From assembly GCA_958510825.1 (NCBI GenBank), contig OY294048.1, positions 11,549,589 through 11,613,588 on the forward strand: 64,000 nucleotides of DNA. Direction: 5' to 3'. Below, in pieces: positions 54,611-64,000 of this stretch (within the stretch, counting starts at the first letter, position 1; each line of letters opens with the position of its first letter). The position numbers were made by a program, and so were the translations under genes. Under the pieces are notes generated by a model, which did not search any database, was not told where the DNA came from, and saw only the letters and a program-made list of their open reading frames with translations. Origin of the DNA: Brachypterus glaber. Lineage: Eukaryota > Arthropoda > Insecta > Coleoptera > Kateretidae.

Positions 54611-54711
54611 GTTTTACCATTTATTTTTTTAGTGAACTTTTAATTTTGTTTGTCTGTCTATCTGGACGTCTTATTTTCGCCCATGCGTCAAACCTTTTAT
54701 GCACATGATAA

Positions 54712-55116
54712 ATTAAGAATAGTCATTTTTATACTATGAGCTCAAAATTCAATAAAGCATCAACATTCTTCTCGGTAAGTTACAAAAACTTACGAATTTT
54801 TTTATCTGCCAGGCGGATAAATGATGACTCTTGCAGTGTTTTTGATGCTATTAATATTACAAGGTGTTTTAAATGTAGTGGTTTTCACCACGTTTCTAAG
54901 GACTGTAAAAGTTCTGAACCTTTTTGTCCAAGATGTGGGCTTAACCACTTAATTAATAGCTGCAAATCAACCAATTTAAAATGTGTAAATTGTTTTAATC
55001 ATAATAAAGACAAAAATACAAACTTAGATACTAATCACGCTGCATGGGATTCAAATTGTCCTATTTTTATAGACAAAGTAAACGAATTGAAATCCTCTCT
55101 AATTTTTTCGAAGTAG
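54712..55116 (+). pseudogene. LINE-B ORF1, 5'-truncated gag-like zinc-knuckle protein
   Basis: The frame is open from 54,712. The first ATG (54,736) gives 126 residues but lies at the truncation, so it is not the native start. DDSCSVFDAINITRCFKCSG with FHHVSKDC is the first CCHC knuckle (CX2CX4HX4C) preceded by the typical [C/S].V.[D/E]A.N..RCF block. FCPRCGLNHLINSC is the second, and CVNCFNHN...NHAAWDSNCP the third, as in Jockey/I-type gag proteins that package element RNA. The N-terminal half is missing. The ORF ends at UAG (55,114-55,116). The next codons, CAA CCA, continue in the same frame straight into ORF2, so this UAG is the only barrier between the two proteins. The junction sequence fits the UAG-CAR-YYA context known to promote readthrough. 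Confidence 0.8.
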
Positions 55117-55122
55117 CAACCA
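55114..55122 (+). promoter_or_regulatory. Candidate stop-codon readthrough signal UAG CAA CCA
   Basis: The amber codon is followed by CAA CCA, which satisfies CAR YYA. ORF1 upstream and ORF2 downstream share one frame. Downstream there is no in-frame AUG until 55,390, inside the endonuclease domain. An ordinary nonsense mutation in a fused ORF, or non-AUG initiation, would look the same in a single copy. Confidence 0.5.
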
Positions 55123-57990
55123 ACAAAGTCTGACAATGCTACTACCTCTAAAGAAATTCTAATTTACTATCAAAATGTTCGCAGCCTTCTAGGCAAAACA
55201 CACCTTTTTTTAAATGAAATAACCTCAAACAATTTTCCTGTTGTGTGCATAACTGAAACCTGGGCACAAGGACACCTATTTAATAGTGAAATTTTTAGTC
55301 AAAATTACTCTGTTTTTAGAGCTGATAGAGATCTAGTTGCTCATAATAAGACCAGAGGGGGTGGAGCTTTGATCGCGGGCCGTATAGATATGTTCAGTAT
55401 GATTGAGTTAGATCTCACATTTATACGCCAAGTTGTACCTTTAATCGATATTGTTGGAGTCAAGTTTACTTACCATTTTTATTCGTTTTATGTTTTTGCC
55501 TTATATATTCCTAACAATACAGCTGCTAAGTATTTTGAAACCTTATATGAGTGCCTTGAATCATTGGAGTACTTAAGTGAGACAGACGTGTATTTTGTGG
55601 GTGACTTCAATATTCCCGAATTTTATAGCTCCCTATCAAATGGATCTACAACTGAAAGGATTACCGCTTTTAATACGTTCCTAAATTTTTATGACTTGCT
55701 ACAACAAAACTACGTACTTAACGATAATGACAGATTATTGGATCTCATATTATCTAATAAAAGATGTCAAGTTGTAAGAGCAAATGACATTTTAGTGAAA
55801 GAGGACCTTCCGGATCATCCAGCGCTAAATATATATATTAACACCTTAGTAAACAAAAAAATTCAGTCTTCCAGCTTTTCTACAGAAGTACCAAGGTATA
55901 ATTTTAAAAAGGCTAATTTTCCTGATTTGTATAGAGTACTAGCTTCCACAAACTGGTCTTTTTTAGATAATATAACTGACGTTGATCAAGCCTGTGAATC
56001 CTTTCATAATAAACTTATATCATTATTTGACATATATGTACCCAAAGTAATAAGTAATAAACGAAAATATCCTCAATGGTATACTAAAGACATAATTAAT
56101 GATATAAAAACAAAAAATAAACTTTGGAAATCGTATCGGAAAACTCCAAAAAACAATATATTTGAAAACTTTAAAATTTTGAGATCAAAAATTAAAAATG
56201 ACATACATAACTCTTATAGGGCCCATCTTAAAAATATAGAACGTAATATAAAAAGTGATCCCAATAAATTTTGGTCATATGTAAACTCGAAGCGGTCCTC
56301 GGGTAATATTCCTGATTTGCTTTTTTACAACGATATTGAGCATGATAACCCTCAAAGCATTGCAAATGCTTTTGCTTCATTTTTTCAAAAATCCTATGGA
56401 GAGCCAAGTAAACCTGAGGAATTTAAATTTGAAAGTTGCAATAATAACTTTTTTACTATAACCAAAGTTCAGGAATCTGATGTACTGTCTGCTTTAAAAC
56501 GGCTTAAAGCGAAACTTACTGCTGGGCCTGATAATATCCCTTCCTTTTTACTTAAGGACTGTGCCCCGGTTCTGTCCTTTCCTTTAACCTGTCTTTTTAA
56601 TCTGTCCTTAAAATGTTGTAAATTCCCTCAGATGTGGAAGCTAGCAAAAATTGTTCCAGTTTTTAAAAAGGGAGACAAAAAATATGTGGAAAATTATCGT
56701 CCCATTACGATAATATCCAATTTTGCCAAGGTGTTTGAGATTGTTCTCCACAAATTAATTTATGCAAACATAAAACACTTGCTATCTGAAAAACAGCACG
56801 GTTTCTTAAAGGGAAGGTCAACTGCAACAAATCTTTGCTGTATTACCCAATATATTTCTGACACTCTTGACAATGGGGGGCAAGTTGACGTAATCCACAC
56901 TGATTTCTCTAAGGCCTTTGATGTACTTAAACACCCTATTCTCTTACAGGCAATGTATGATATGGGCTTTTCCATTCCACTTATTTATTTTTTTATTTCA
57001 TACTTGCTAGAAAGGTACCTATATGTCCAATGTCACGGTGCAAAATCCTATTTTTTCTTGGCTACCTCAGGAGTTCCACAAGGATCTATTTTGGGACCCC
57101 TTCTTTTTCTTATATTTATTAACACAATATTTAATCTTGTTTTTGTGCACGGCTTGGCTTTTGCTGACGATGCAAAGCTCTACCTGACAATAAATAGCAT
57201 ACTAGATTGTATAGATCTCCAGATTGCTCTTAATAATTTAATTCAATGGTGTGAAAAAAATAAATTGCCTCTTAATGTCTCTAAATGCAAAATAATCTCA
57301 TTTACTAGAAAGCTAAACACAATTTTTTTCGACTACCAAATTCAAGATAAATCTATTATGAGGGTAACTGAAATTAAGGATTTGGGTGTGACATTCGATA
57401 GTAAATTAGAGTTTAACTTACACATTGAGAATATAGTATCTTCAGCATATCGCAGCCTTGGTTTTGTTATCAGAAACTGTTATGGATTCAATGATAGAAC
57501 ACTTTTATTTACGCTTTTTAATACTTTTGTTTTACCTAAACTGGAATATGTAAGCATTATTTGGTGCCCTAAATATCAATATCAAATTGATAACATTGAC
57601 AACATTTTAAGAAAATTTTTAAAATTTGTAACTTTTAAAGTAGATGGTGTTTACCCGCCAGTAGGTATTGATAATAAACTTCTCTTGCGCAGATTTAACT
57701 CGACTAATCTTCAAAATAGAAGGGCACTTTCCTTAGTATTATTTTTATACAAACTTTTGAATTACAGAATAGACTGCTCTGAACTTTTAAGACTCGTCAG
57801 CTTACATGTACCCGCGAAGACACGTGCAAATGATACTTTTTACCTACCAAAGCCTAGGACTAACTTATTAAAAAACTCGCCAATATATAATATGTGCTCA
57901 AATTATAATACCATTCAGTCTAAAATTGATATTTTCTCCTGTTCTATAAGCAGTATTAAATCCGTTTATCGCCAATTAAACTTGGATTAA
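55117..57990 (+). CDS. LINE-B ORF2: endonuclease-reverse transcriptase, uninterrupted
   Basis: 957 codons without a stop, counted from the codon after UAG; the boundary is the stop because no AUG occurs before residue 92. The endonuclease has EILIYYQNVRSLLGK (N20), ITETW (E47), TRGGGALI, LYIPNN, VGDFNIPEF, RLLDLILS and EDLPDHPAL; the Asp-His pair is kept. Reverse transcriptase has TAGPDNIPSFLLKDC, FKKGDKKYVENYRPITI, KQHGFLKGRST, HTDFSKAFD (about 595-602), SGVPQGSILGPLLF (651 on) and FADDAKLYL (F682-D685). Post-RT blocks EIKDLGVTFDSKLEF and LPKLEYVSIIW follow. No RNase H is seen. Sequence and order place it in the same clade as LINE-A ORF2 (both have YNFKKANFP.LY and PRTNLL..SPIY), but the two are clearly different families. 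All catalytic motifs look intact; expression would need readthrough, reinitiation or a missing 5' part. Confidence 0.9.
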   Translation, partial: QPTKSDNATTSKEILIYYQNVRSLLGKTHLFLNEITSNNFPVVCITETWAQGHLFNSEIFSQNYSVFRADRDLVAHNKTRGGGALIAGRIDMFSMIELDLTFIRQVVPLIDIVGVKFTYHFYSFYVFALYIPNNTAAKYFETLYECLESLEYLSETDVYFVGDFNIPEFYSSLSNGSTTERITAFNTFLNFYDLLQQNYVLNDNDRLLDLILSNKRCQVVRANDILVKEDLPDHPALNIYINTLVNKKIQSSSFSTEVPRYNFKKANFPDLYRVLASTNWSFLDNITDVDQACESFHNKLISLFDIYVPKVISNKRKYPQWYTKDIINDIKTKNKLWKSYRKTPKNNIFENFKILRSKIKNDIHNSYRAHLKNIERNIKSDPNKFWSYVNSKRSSGNIPDLLFYNDIEHDNPQSIANAFASFFQKSYGEPSKPEEFKFESCNNNFFTITKVQESDVLSALKRLKAKLTAGPDNIPSFLLKDCAPVLSFPLTCLFNLSLKCCKFPQMWKLAKIVPVFKKGDKKYVENYRPITIISNFAKVFEIVLHKLIYANIKHLLSEKQHGFLKGRSTATNLCCITQYISDTLDNGGQVDVIHTDFSKAFDVLKHPILLQAMYDMGFSIPLIYFFISYLLERYLYVQCHGAKSYFFLATSGVPQGSILGPLLFLIFINTIFNLVFVHGLAFADDAKLYLTINSILDCIDLQIALNNLIQWCEKNKLPLNVSKCKIISFTRKLNTIFFDYQIQDKSIMRVTEIKDLGVTFDSKLEFNLHIENIVSSAYRSLGFVIRNCYGFNDRTLLFTLFNTFVLPKLEYVSIIWCPKYQYQIDNIDNILRKFLKFVTFKVDGVYPPVGIDNKLLLRRFNSTNLQNRRALSLVLFLYKLLNYRIDCSELLRLVSLHVPAKTRANDTFYLPKPRTNLLKNSPIYNMCSNYNTIQSKIDIFSCSISSIKSVYRQLNLD

Positions 57991-58232
57991 TTGCGCATAT
58001 TTGTAATTTTGTACTGTACACTTTCAGTGTACACTTTCAGTGTACCTTCTGTTAACTATTTTGATTATTGTATTTTTAGTACTTGCTGCTCACAGTGTTT
58101 AATTTAGTTTTAGATGTTAATTTTTTTTGTTTTTATCTCTTTTTTCTTTTGTGACTCATCCTGTAATTGGTCATGTACTGTTGGATGTAATAAATAAATA
58201 AATAAAAATAAATAAATAAAAAATAAAATAGA
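57991..58232 (+). other. LINE-B 3' UTR and (TAAA)n tail
   Basis: The UTR contains a CACTTTCAGTGTA direct repeat at about 58,019-58,044 and ends TTGGATGTAATAAATAAATA, with AATAAA merging into (TAAA)n to about 58,232. Confidence 0.8.
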
Positions 58233-59120
58233 TAAAGGCATAAAACTCTAAAAACAATCAGTTTTAGCATGCGCCCGATTCTAATCCAATAAAATAACGA
58301 GAAGCGTAGGCCTGATGTCACGACGTGACATTGTCACGTATCCTGTATATCATTGGTGGTGATCGCGCGCATGCCAAAACAAGGTCGTTTTTGTTAGAGT
58401 TGGTCTAGGTGTGTAGTTAAATAGTGAAATTTGCGAAATATATGAAATAGAAACTTTATGGTGGATACATTTTAATAAAATAAATAAGAAAAGATAGAGA
58501 CAGTTTGAATATCGAGGGTATTTTAAAAAGAGCGGTCCAAATTTTTTTTTTAGAAATTATATCGGGGAAAAACCTAATATTAATAGTATACTATGGAATG
58601 CGAAGCAAGAATTGTTAAAGGAAATATAATACAATTTATAGATTTTAATTTAAGGCTATATTACAACACATTTATAACGTGTACAATAGACAATGGGGTT
58701 AAAATTTCAACATTAAATATATTTTCAATTGTTACATTTTACCAATTGTATAATAAAAAATTAATATGTAGACGCGACGTGACGCGACGCTTTCGACATG
58801 ACATACGCGCTAGAGACCTCATATCATATGTACCATATATGTGACACTCTTGTCACACAAAAAGATGAAACAGTTGTTGAGAACGAAACTAATAATACAG
58901 GGCTACAAAAAATTGTAATGTACAAGATATGTGACTATAATATTTATGTGTATTTTGGTTGCAGTATCCGAATATGATTCGCCTTTATTTTTGTATTAAA
59001 TTACCTAACTTGTATAAAATATATTAGGTTAACTTTTTTATTAAGAAAATCGTATGTTTGTATAAAAAAATATTAGCTTTTAAACTAATATGTTTTGTTG
59101 GTTAAAACTAAATTTTTAAG
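58233..59120. other. Unannotated AT-rich DNA
   Basis: GATGTCACGACGTGACATTG with TCACG (about 58,313-58,338) and ACGCGACGTGACGCGACGC (about 58,773) are GC-rich palindromic patches; TGACACTCTTGTCACA is a small hairpin. The frame at 58,593-58,844 shows no family motif. Confidence 0.45.
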
Positions 59121-59990
59121 AAAATCGTAATCTTCTTCAACCAAACATGAAGATTCTAGATTAGGAGGTCTCTGAGATACGCATACTTTTTAGAAAACAT
59201 TTTGACCCTTGTTTCACCCCCTAGGGGTCGAATATCGAAAAGTCCTGAAACACGCTTTTTGATTTCGATAAAGAATATATTTGCCAAATATAAAGATTCT
59301 AAATTAAGAGGTCTTTGAAATACGCACACTTTTGAAAAAACCTTTCAACCACCGTTTTACCCCCTTAGGAGTTCTTCTACATTTTTTTTTTTCGGCAGTC
59401 ACTATTTTACATAGTTTTGCTTTAAACACGTAGTTCTAAATTATAACTTTTATTGTTTTACCTTTGGTAAGTTTTATAATATACAAGCCGTGAAGCCCGT
59501 TCTTTGAACGGGTTCGAAGAACGGGGTAGTTAAAAACTTAAATTAGTTCTCTTCTTTAATAATATTCCCGCAATCAAGGGGATAAGGGAGTATTTTTTTT
59601 ATTTTTATTTTCCATATCAATAAAGAACATTTTTGCCACATATCGAGATTATAAAGAAAGAGGTCTCTGAGATAGGCAAACTTATTAAAAATGTCTAATC
59701 TTTAAATTATTCGCACCTTAAAACCAAAATATCACAATTTTTACACCCTTTGGGATCGAATATCAAAAAATCCTGCCTGAAACACGTATCTTTTTGATTT
59801 GGATAAAGAATATTTTTGCCAAATATTAAGATTCTAAATTACGAGGTCTCTGAGATATGCAAACTATTTAAAAAACCATTCAACCCCCGTTTGAATTTCG
59901 AAAAATTGCTTCTTAGTGGGTGCTTACATGATAAAAGGAACAAACTTTCCAAGTTTCAAGTTTCTAGGTCCAGGGGTTTGGGCTGGGCGT
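59120..59990 (+). repeat. Degenerate direct repeats (AAGATTCTAAATTAGGAGGTCTCTGAGAT)
   Basis: Four copies, near 59,150, 59,294, 59,645 and 59,826, of GATTCTAAATTANGAGGTCT, CTGAGATANGCANAC, then CCNTTTCACCCCCTNAGG and GATTTNGATAAAGAATAT. Between copies 2 and 3 a hairpin GCCCGTTCTTTGAACGGG, TTCGAAGAACGGGGT interrupts. Confidence 0.75.
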
Positions 59991-60169
59991 ATTCTACTGA
60001 AGTGAGTTAGTTTATATAATAGATAATAAATTAATTTTCAATTAAATTTAATAACAGTTAACATTTATTATGACAATATAATTAACATATAATACTGCGT
60101 AGTAGGTTTTAACCAGATCTAGTTGGGGCAACCAGATCAATAGTTATATACGGAACAACTATTATTATA

Positions 60170-60870
60170 GTTGCTGCAAGAGTTACTTTAACAGCTACTT
60201 TAACATTTTCTGTAACAGTTACTGACTGTAACACTTACTGTAACCGTTACTGTAACAGTTACTGGAACCGTTACTGGAACCGTTACTATAACCGTTACTG
60301 TAACAGTTAGTGTAGCAGTTACTCTAACAGTTAATGTAACAGTTACTGTAAAAGTTACTGTAACAGTTACTGTAACAGTTACTGTAAAAGTTACTGTAAC
60401 AGTTACTGTAATATTTACTATAACATCAATTGTAATAGTTACCATAACAGTTCCTGTAAAAGTTAGGATAACAGTTGCTTTAACAATTGCTGTAACAGTT
60501 ACTGTAACAGTTGCTGTAACAATAACTGTAACAGCCGCTGTAACAGTTACTATGACAGTTACTCTAACAGTTACTGTACCATTAACTGTAAGTTTCTTTA
60601 ACAGTTACTATAAAATATACTGTAATAGTTAATGTAACAGTTACAGTAACAGTTATAGCAACAGTTACAGTAACAGTTATAGCAACAGTTACAGTAACAG
60701 TTATAGAAACGTTACAGTAACAGCTACTCTAACAGTTACTTTAATAGTTATTGTAACATTTACATAAAAGTAACTGTAAAAGTTATTATCAGTTAATTTT
60801 ATAGTTACTGCTCCAGTTACTGAATAGTTACTATAACAGTTGTATCACATTTGATGTAGTAGTAAGTATA
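60170..60870 (+). repeat. 12-bp minisatellite (GTAACAGTTACT)n
   Basis: About 55 imperfect units of GTAACAGTTACT, each itself nearly palindromic (GTAAC/GTTAC), in about 700 bp. The minus-strand frame rich in Val-Thr is a product of the repeat. Confidence 0.92.
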
Positions 60871-61640
60871 ACGTTTAAAGTAACAGTTCGTGAAATTCAG
60901 GGTTTTAAAAGTAAGTATATTAGAGTCCATTTTACTTTATACCATGTATCTTTTTCTATATTAACCATTAACATTGGTGTAATGCTGGTGCCAACCCCCC
61001 TTAGGTGTTTTACTTAATACTTGAATGAACCCTTTAAGTATTATAATCATATTTCTATAGATAACGTTTTATCTGATAAAATACATGAAAAATTGTTCTC
61101 ATAAAAGTTTGAATCGATTCTATCGTGCAAAAGAAGCCTATGAATTCTGTGCGTGTAATAGAGACTAATTGTTGCTTTGGTGTTGATGACAGTTGTGATG
61201 GATGAGCGTGTCTCGTGAGGAGTCGTAAAATGTTACCTATCCCCATACAGTGCAGGCCTAAATCAAAAAGCAATATCCGCGGCCATAACACGCCATATAT
61301 CTGCGTTAGATACCTGCAGATGTATTAAGGTTTGCAGTAGAAAATATGCAAGTGGTTGTTCCTAAGCCAATTTTACGTTTAGTTAGATTAGGTTAGATAT
61401 ACTCTACAATATTTCAAGGTTTTCGCTACACGAAAAAATCATTGTGACTCTGATATGGCACCTGGGTCCTACTTTATCAAAGAACTGATAAATTACTGGA
61501 AACGAGTAAAATCATAGGGATTTACCTTTTAATTTAAGGACTATAAGGACATGTTGTTTTTTAATTTTAATCAAAATTATAAAAATATTGATTATTATTC
61601 CATCAATATTTTTTTTTTGAGTAAATTAAGTCTAATTTTT
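60871..61640. other. Unannotated DNA
   Basis: No supported feature; a moderate-GC patch at 61,195-61,310 has no recognisable frame. Confidence 0.45.
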
Positions 61641-61643
61641 TCT

Positions 61644-62575
61644 CATTTAGTATACAAGGATGACCCTTGGTAGTGACAAGGGCCAGAAGAAGTCTACCAA
61701 TATCACTTTGTAATATTTAGTTAATATTTTTTATAATTTTGGTAAAAATTAAATAAGCCTGTCCTCCGTATTGGGGTAAGTATTAGTAGTTGTCTAAGTC
61801 TAGAAATAGATGGCGTTTAAATATACATCAATCTAAGGACTTTAATAAAGTCTAACATTTTTTATTCAATTTGACGTAGATATGCAAAAAGGAACCAAGC
61901 GACAAAATTCCGAAAATAAGTTATATGCATCAAAAGTTGCCTAAATATATATTACATTTTGCAAAAAGGAAACAAGCAAACTATTAAACCTACTCAATCT
62001 TATTGAAGAAAAAAACCCATGGTCGACCAGGCTACACCTTTATTCAGTCCGAACTGAATGACCTCTGGACTAATGGAAAAACAATTGCTGAAAAAAACTA
62101 AAGGATGTAAAATCGATTTGGCATTTAATACCTAAAGATTGTCTAGAGTTTTATTCTGGGCTTTATGCAGACGGTAATGTTGAAGACGATTTGGACGGGT
62201 TTGGATGTGTTCCAGACTTTGAGCAAGATAATTAGATAATACAACCCATAATATTAGCATTTTTTTCAATTATTTTTTTTCCAATTAATTTATTTGTTGG
62301 TTGTATCCCATGACTCTAAACATAATATGCAAAAAGGAACCAAGCGACATTTTCAACAAAAAGAAATTGTTTTGGAATACAAAAATAATAAATACTAAGG
62401 TGGCGAAAACCCCAAGCAATGAAATGCCAAAAGTGCAATCAAAACTTTTTATTTTATTATGCTGCAAAAACTTTAAACCTCATTATTTCAAAACTATCTT
62501 GTTACTTTTTGCATATCTACGTCCAATTAGCGTTCAGGGATGACTCTTGTTATTAACTAGGACCAGAAGCCCGAA
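61644..62575. repeat. Composite repeat region with direct and inverted pairs
   Basis: A direct pair: AAGGATGACCCTTGGTAGTG, ACAAGGGCCAGAAG (61,658 on) and AGGGATGACTCTTGTTATTA, ACTAGGACCAGAAG (62,537 on). An inverted pair: GACGTAGATATGCAAAAAGG (61,873 on) and CTTTTTGCATATCTACGTC (62,505-62,523). ATGCAAAAAGGAACCAAGCG also recurs directly at 62,327. Between them a short coding-like stretch on the plus strand (62,110-62,235: PKDCLEFYSGLYADGN, DDLDGFGCVPDFEQDN, stop) has an acidic end and no recognised family. Confidence 0.5.
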
Positions 62576-62875
62576 ACTAAGCAGACTTATTTTTTCTTTC
62601 TTGCAAATATTGCTTTTTTATACAGCGAGGCAGTGCCAAACTGGTATGACACGGCTTATCGTTTAACGTATCATGCTTTACAATCTTCTAGTCAGTAGGA
62701 GGTATCATTAATATCCGTAAGGCTATGTTTTATCTTATTTTTGGCGTTTTAGCATACCTACAAATGGTTATTATCTTTTTTAATGTAAAATTTATAAGTA
62801 AATGTTATACCAAAAAATACCTAGTGGTATTTAATGTTCAAGGCGATTTTATTATTTTGTTTAACTCAGGAAGCA

Positions 62876-62898
62876 TACCCCGGGCCTCAGAGGCCTGG
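62876..62898 (+). repeat. GGGCCTNNNAGGCC palindrome, copy 1 of 3
   Basis: ATACCCCGGGCCTCAGAGGC, with CTGG. Copies at 63,055-63,078 (ACCCCGGGCCTTTCAGGCCC) and 63,778-63,799 (GGGCCTCCCAGGCCCAGGGT, inverted) share a CATACCC side motif. They are probable subterminal transposase-binding or structural motifs of the piggyBac element. Confidence 0.6.
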
Positions 62899-63168
62899 AA
62901 GGTTAAATAATTAATAATTAATAATTTTGCAGAAAAATACATTTATTTAAAAATCTTTTTAAATTCAAGTATTTAGAATATTTTTGCAAAATTGTTATTG
63001 CTATTTTATACTGTGGTATAAAAAGTCCTTTTTTATCGATACCCCATATTCACATACCCCGGGCCTTTCAGGCCCGTATACGTAAATATGTATTTTTCAT
63101 TATAAAATAAAACGCTGATAATACATTTTTAGTTAGATATATAAAAGTTATAAACCCATTGAACGTAA

Positions 63169-63605
63169 CATATGATATCTACTTATACTTGTAAGAGAGA
63201 AACTAAACGTTGGACAATGGCGTTCTTCCTAAATATCATTGATATAGCAGCTTCAAATGCATTTATTGTTTTTACAATGGAAAATCTAAATTTTTACAAT
63301 CAAAAACTATTCCATAGACGAAGAATCTTTTTAAAAGGTTTGGCAAAGCAGCTCACAATATCTCATATGCTAAAGATATGTATCAAAAAATCCATGTTTG
63401 CCACGGTAAGTTTTGACAGCATAGGAAGTTTATAGAAATTTCTAAACCATTTGACGAACAACCAGGACGGGTCAATAGGAAAAGGTGCTATTTTTGCTCC
63501 TCAAAATTGGTCAGAAAAAGTAAAATGACTTGTCCAATATGTAAATATATTGTTTGCAAAGAAAATTGTATCAAAATTTGTAATAATTGCTTTTCTAAGG
63601 ACTAA
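63169..63605 (+). pseudogene. piggyBac transposase C-terminus with one frameshift
   Basis: Frame 1 (63,169-63,435) reads STYTCKRETKRWTMAFFLNI, IDIAASNAFIVF and RRRIFLKGLAKQL. This matches the end of the piggyBac DDE domain, where Y....RKT.RWP...FF.hhD...NAhhh carries the last catalytic aspartate region. Frame 3 (from about 63,423 to TAA at 63,603-63,605) reads KPFDEQPGRVNRKRCYFCSS, KMTCPICKYIVCKENC and IKICNNCFSKD, the terminal cysteine-rich RING/PHD-like finger that binds the element ends. A shift between frames near 63,400-63,430 breaks the protein. About two thirds of the N-terminal side is absent, so it is inactive. It lies in the same orientation as the element and ends about 230 bp before the right terminus, as in family members. 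Confidence 0.88.
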
Positions 63606-63841
63606 ATTTTTTTCATTTACTTTTTTACTGGTTATTTTAATACTGTTTAAGATATTTTTAAGGGTTTGGTTTCATTTTCGTTTGAGTTTTATTATAAAAA
63701 GAAACAAAAATATATTAAAACATAAATATAATAGTTTAATTTTATATGACACGTATTAAACCGTTAATTTTTATATTTGGGCCTCCCAGGCCCAGGGTAT
63801 GTAAATGTGTATATTTTTTAGGGTATGCATCCTAGGGTTAA

Positions 63842-64000
63842 ATTATTATGAATATTATTATGAATAAAAACTCACTGTAAGACGTATAAAAAAATCTTTT
63901 GTAAGAGGTAGATCTCATGTGCAAAGTCTGTAAAATACGAATAATTTAAGATAAACAATCGATCTCGCTACGAAAAAAAGGCCTTAGGGAGGGAATTCAT
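63842..64000. other. Unannotated flank
   Basis: Nothing supported. Confidence 0.5.

Larger units (their letters stand above)
62865..63837 (+). mobile_element. 973-bp internally deleted piggyBac element
   Basis: Flanked by TTAA (62,861-62,864 and 63,838-63,841). The left end CTCAGGAAGCATACCCC and the complement of the right end CCCTAGGATGCATACCCT agree with one indel. TTAA followed by CCCTAG is the classic piggyBac terminus. Subterminal CATACCCCGGGCCT-type palindromes occur near both ends, and the C-terminal part of a transposase lies inside. The element has therefore lost most of the transposase by internal deletion and would move only in trans. Confidence 0.88.

Noticed and set aside
60200..60445. 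Val-Thr-rich minus-strand frame, like a beta-repeat protein
   Set aside because: It is the 12-bp minisatellite read as codons.

Overview
The window is AT-rich animal DNA with no host gene that I can support. The repeats point to an arthropod, probably an insect. These are Jockey/CR1-type LINEs, an R4/Dong-type LINE remnant sitting between TAA microsatellites, piggyBac, pogo-like, PIF/Harbinger-like and hAT-like non-autonomous DNA elements, a tRNA-derived SINE, and (GTCY)n-bearing repeats. Species or order cannot be fixed from this alone. No rRNA, stand-alone tRNA, CRISPR or prokaryotic-style operon is visible. Most short open frames lie inside palindromes or minisatellites and are shadows, so they are left out.

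Layout. 1-8 kb: a PIF/Harbinger-like MITE family (two copies with TAA target duplications), a composite repeat built of ~90-bp GC-rich tandem units with a (GACC)n/(GACA)n tail (several copies in both orientations), a 340-bp hairpin repeat whose inverted copy lies at 23.1 kb, and a decayed RT fragment. 8.4-13.7 kb: a 460-bp duplication and three 5'-truncated or decayed LINE 3' ends. 14-25 kb: foldback elements and satellites, including a 551-bp element with a perfect 8-bp target duplication (20,821-21,371) and a 1,162-bp near-perfect palindrome with TA flanks (23,455-24,616). 25.9-34.9 kb: a 1.5-kb piggyBac-type element ending TTAA/CCCTTTCAGAC, a full-length tRNA-SINE, a 1.48-kb palindrome, and a 693-bp TA-flanked foldback. 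36-46.8 kb: a (GAGTTCCTC)-type minisatellite, a pogo-like MITE, a truncated SINE, more foldbacks, and the R4/Dong-like LINE 3' end with an apparent restriction-like endonuclease domain inside (TAA)n DNA.

47.3-58.2 kb is the most informative part. Element LINE-A (47.4-51.25 kb) has both ORFs intact: ORF1 (PHD-like zinc finger, coiled coil, RRM-like region) and ORF2 (endonuclease plus reverse transcriptase), separated by two bases. Element LINE-B (54.7-58.23 kb) is 5'-truncated in its gag-like ORF1 but keeps an uninterrupted ORF2. Its ORF1 and ORF2 are in the same frame and are separated only by one UAG codon, followed by CAA CCA. This fits the UAG-CAR-YYA readthrough context, and ORF2 has no AUG before its endonuclease motifs. 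Stop-codon readthrough making a Gag-Pol-like fusion in a non-LTR element is the most interesting hypothesis in the window. 58.2-64 kb: tandem repeats, a 12-bp (GTAACAGTTACT) minisatellite, and an internally deleted piggyBac element that keeps TTAA, its terminal repeats and the transposase C-terminus.

The window reads as a transposon graveyard with at least two recently active LINE lineages. LINE 3' tails (TAA, TAAA, TTCTA, TGATT repeats) appear to seed microsatellites, and inverted-repeat DNA elements form much of the intervening DNA. All assignments are by eye; no alignment or database search was run.
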